Made by a program: the position numbers and the translations under genes. Shown here one piece after another: positions 60,748 to 64,000 of a stretch of DNA of 64,000 nt (position 1 is its first letter; each line of letters starts with the position of its first letter). The DNA lies in NCBI RefSeq assembly GCF_020921035.1, contig NC_063150.1, forward strand, positions 29,311,826 through 29,375,825. Reading direction: 5' to 3'. The notes under the pieces were generated by a model that was given only the letters and a program-made list of their open reading frames with translations, was not told the DNA's origin and made no database searches. The stretch is from Rhodamnia argentea. Taxonomy: Eukaryota > Streptophyta > Magnoliopsida > Myrtales > Myrtaceae.

Positions 60748-61267
60748 ACGTTTGATCGTCCGTATAAAACTCGGGATAGGATATGTTTTATCCTATCCCG
60801 TGTTTGGTAGGTGTCCAGGATAGTATAATGTCGGATATAGGGGGGATATAACTGGGATAAAAAATCCTGGGGGAAGGGGTAGGATAAGGTCGGATAGGAT
60901 TTCTCTTATCCGTCATATAAAAGCCAACTTTCTTGTCTCATTTGTTTCTATTTTCATTTTTTTTTGCAAAAGAGGTTTGAAAATCTAATAAAATGTGTAT
61001 ATTTTCATGTTTTTTTTTTGTGTATGAGAACATTATTTTTATAGTAATAAGATCGGAATATTTTATGAGCATCACGTAGGGCATATATGTCATTTATATT
61101 GATATACGGTTTCTACCAAATGCGGGATATGATAGGATATGAGAATATTCGACTTTAAATCCGTAGTTCACCAAATGATGGATAGGATATGGCCAAATCT
61201 CTAGATTTCTTATCCTATCCTATCCAATCCTATCCCGACCTGAAATCCCGACGATCAAACGCTGCCA
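60748..61267. mobile_element. Non-autonomous TIR element (TCCTATCC-rich)
   Basis: The left end GGCTACGTTTGATCGTC pairs with the reverse complement of the right end (GGCAGCGTTTGATCGTCGGG). Repeated GGATAGGATAT/ATATCCTATCC strings fill both subterminal regions. Related to 36655-37375. Class uncertain (Harbinger- or hAT-type). Confidence 0.6.
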
Positions 61268-61471
61268 AAGAGTTAGATTTGGTCTCGTTCTATCTTTTTC
61301 ATGTGAGATGAAAGGGCTCGCTTTTGGGAAGGAAACAGAAAGTGGGCCCCGGGAGAAATCTATACATTTCATCCTGCTCATTTTCTTCGGATTTTATTTT
61401 GCTTTTGCGTAAGTGGGTTTTGCTTCTCTCATTATAATAGAATAAAATTTGGACAAAATCTTAAAGAAAAA

Positions 61472-62368
61472 AAAATTGCACAAAAAGCCCTAAGTTTATT
61501 ACACTTTTTTCAATTCAATTTTAAGTTTTTCAATTTTGCCAATTTTTTTCTTTACTGATTATATCCTATCATATTATTTTTTACAAGCCATATTGTATGT
61601 GTTGTGTGAGGATTGCGAAATCTTGCTCTTTCACTAACTCGTTGCTATACCCAGCCCATTTGAGAAGGTGGGGGGTCAAACTCCCTATCTCTCCCTTGCC
61701 AAGTGAGAAAGGTGGCCATTGGGATTTAATTTTGTTAATTCGGTACTAATTCTTTTCATACTTTGTAAATTGAATCTATCCGGCTAAATTTAATTGAAAA
61801 TTGCTGATGTGGACACCGGTTGTCTTACATAGCATAGCCGATCTTGACTTGAATAATTTTTAATATTTTTTCTATATATTTTTTGTTAATTTTATGAATT
61901 TTTCTTTTTTTTTCTTTCCTTTTTTTCCACCTTCTTCTTCCCGATGGCTAGCCATTGACCATGGCCATGTAGGTTTGGCCTCTAGGCAAGGGCTACCCCC
62001 GCCCCCACACGGTGAGGCCCAGCCGGGTTAGGACTCTCCTCGTCGGATCCGGCGAGGTCAACCCTCACCCAAGCCGGGGCATTCTCATTGAGCAGTAGCT
62101 CCTATCGTCTAACGTGGCACGGCCATCCAGCCGAGATTGCCGTGGCCCTTGCCTATACACATCAAGGGTTGAGTGGCCTCCTCGCCGGCCACATAGGATG
62201 ACCATCCCGACTTATACCACCACATCGGTTATCCTTGGTTAATAGTGGCAAAAATGACTAAATTGTGAGATCATCAAAAGATTTAAGATTAAATTAGAAC
62301 AATTGTAATGTTTAGTACTGAATCGGAAGATGTACAATAGGTTTAGAACATTCTGTACAATTGCCTCC
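61472..62368. mobile_element. Non-autonomous TIR element with GC-rich core
   Basis: The left arm (TTGCACAAAAAGCCCTAAG) and the reverse complement of the right arm (TTGTACAGAATGTTCTAAAC) are diverged. A GC-rich centre (61940-62190) contains GAGGCCCAGCC and GCCGGCCACATAGG-type motifs. The layout matches 13033-13629 and 22071-22737. Confidence 0.5.
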
Positions 62369-62369
62369 T

Positions 62370-64000
62370 TTATAATCTTGCCTTCAAGTTTCCGTTGGAT
62401 TACTTTGGAAATGAAATACTTACTGTTATCGGGTCGATGCACATGGACAAGCAATGGTTATTGCATATCGTCTAATACGAAAGAGGATTGAAAAAGAAAA
62501 TTTCGGGCGCTTAACCATGATAATTGTTTGGAGAGCTCGCTCGTGATCCTAACAACATCAATCATGAGACACGAACAAATGCATTTATCCGCGTTAGCAT
62601 GTTTGTCGAACACGTGATTGACCGAATCTATAAGATCGATCGAAAAATGAAGGGTGGCCCATTCAATGCGTGTCGGTGTGGCTGCCCAAGCGCCGGAACA
62701 GGAAGGCCTTTGAGGATAGGGCTGTCCTCACAGATTGGCTCAATTCCTTGCATGATGTGACAAACCAAGGGAAGGCTCGATTGGAAGTTTCGAGTTGGTT
62801 ACTCCCTAGCCAACGCAGAGCCGAACCACCTCGGCCCCGATGCACGCCGACATGCCCCGACAGCGTTAAGGTGCGCTCGTGATCGTGCCGTGGAAACGAG
62901 GAACCTAACATCCGACGACAGAGGGGGATTAAAAACAGTTAATGCATCCGATCGGTCTAACCCATTGTCCTAAAGGCATTCCGATTCAACCAGAAGAAAA
63001 GGGTCGGCTAGTCGGTCGGTCGCTACGCGGAGAAAGTGACGCGGACATAAGGTAAGACGGTGAATCCCGTAAACACACGACGCGGCGTACGGCGCCATCC
63101 AAGGGCCATCTTAGTATGTGCCCAGGAATGAGGGCTGGTGAGGACATGAAGTCGAGACAACCTCAGAAATTGTCCGAAACCCCACATTCCATGTGTAATG
63201 GAGAATGGCGCGTACGAGAGTTTTCCTATTTAGGGTTAGCTATAAGGAGAGCAAATCCTAGAGATTTCTCCTCTCTTTTCTTCACTTTTTCCTACATTCT
63301 TTTGGCCTAACGTAGGTACCTATCACAGCTCTTTTCCACCGTTTGAGCATTTTTCCGTAATGAAAGTGTTCATTGACTATCCATCAAGTCTAATAAGATA
63401 CAACTTGGAAAATCATGAATTTTTTTTTTCTCTTTTTGAGCTGTTAGAATAAGCCATCAGCCACACAAATTTTAACATGGGAATGTCTCCTAAACTCACC
63501 TCGTCTTCGGTTTATGGGTGTTTGAACTTTCCTGCTCGATTAATCCTCATGGATACAAATAAGTCGCCTCATGCATCTGGCGAGGTCCTAGCCCGTAGCC
63601 ATGAGGTGATGAGCATGACCTAGGTTGTCCTGAGGTGGGAGATATTGTGATTTGAATACAAGATCCATCATATCTGACTTAAGTCGTACCATTTTAACTC
63701 CTAAAAAGACTTTAATACAGTCAAATTATGCATGTATATTATGACAAAAATATATATATACATGTTTATAAAGTTCAAAAAGTAGGAGTACATGTAAGTG
63801 CTAACTGGGTCGAGATTATTTGTCCCATACGATGCTCTCCTCGATGTTTCGACAGATTAAATACATTTACATAAGTTAATGATAATGTACTAGGAAGAGA
63901 TTCCACGCCCACGCTTTAACTCCTGCCCGAATGTTAGCTACATATTATCCTTTTCCGGGTATTCAAATCCTTTTAACAAATACAACCTCTCTTTGTAGAG
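62370..64000. other. Intergenic DNA, no gene recognised
   Basis: Less AT-rich between 62640 and 63110, with overlapping open frames on both strands (for example 62670-62882 + and 62663-62911 -). Neither shows a domain I know. The end of the window (63700-64000) is AT-rich. Confidence 0.4.

Noticed and set aside
62663..62911. Overlapping frames on both strands as a gene
   Set aside because: A local rise in GC makes both strands open; neither shows family features.

Overview
This is a window of plant nuclear DNA, most likely from a woody eudicot. The genes have short exons with GT-AG introns, and the proteins belong to plant families: Aux/IAA, NRT1/PTR, ACD6-like ankyrin, F-box/kelch, and rhomboid with a RanBP2 zinc finger. 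Intergenic space is full of Ty1-copia, Ty3-gypsy, LINE, hAT and Mutator-like debris and CT/AT microsatellites. The style of the GC-cored inverted-repeat elements is reminiscent of Myrtales, but that is an impression, not proof.

Seven gene models are supported. (1) A 70-aa conserved plant protein, + strand, 255-572, two exons. (2) An Aux/IAA repressor of the IAA20/30/31 clade, - strand, 5536-6846, four exons, with a degenerate degron. (3) A 618-aa Glu/Lys/Val/Ala-rich low-complexity protein, - strand, 17897-20771. (4) An NRT1/PTR (NPF4-like) transporter, - strand, 29473-32390, six coding exons, the first apparently just the ATG. (5) An ACD6-like ankyrin/PGG membrane protein, + strand, 37868-41526, with a TIR transposon in intron 2 and a duplicated upstream region. 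(6) An F-box/kelch protein like Arabidopsis At1g16250, - strand, 53083-55019, whose start codon appears to be split by an intron (AT|G). (7) Rhomboid-like protein RBL14, + strand, 56510-58817. Genes 6 and 7 are divergent, about 1.5 kb apart. The genes look like unrelated neighbours and no pathway or cluster is apparent.

Between them lies transposon sequence with readable history. A 5'-truncated LINE with a 15-bp target duplication lies at 1172-1662. Two members of one hAT-like family carry 8-bp target duplications (14350-14974, inside another TIR element; 26980-27814, inside a decayed gypsy gag). A degenerate copia fragment on - (about 42770-44510) abuts a second copia element on + (about 44520-51280). 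The second element is split in its RNase H region by a 3.76-kb solo LTR (46958-50717, 5-bp TSD CGGGG) that carries a decayed ~57-bp tandem array of G-box (CACGTGGC) motifs. A Pack-MULE-like element (59104-60548) holds a MIZ1/DUF617 gene fragment between long inverted arms. Several smaller foldback elements (2090-2645, 8884-9311, 11898-12574, 13033-13629, 22071-22737, 35402-35691, 41870-42733, 60748-61267, 61472-62368) account for much of the rest. A broken aspartic-protease gene lies at about 25198-25765 on -.
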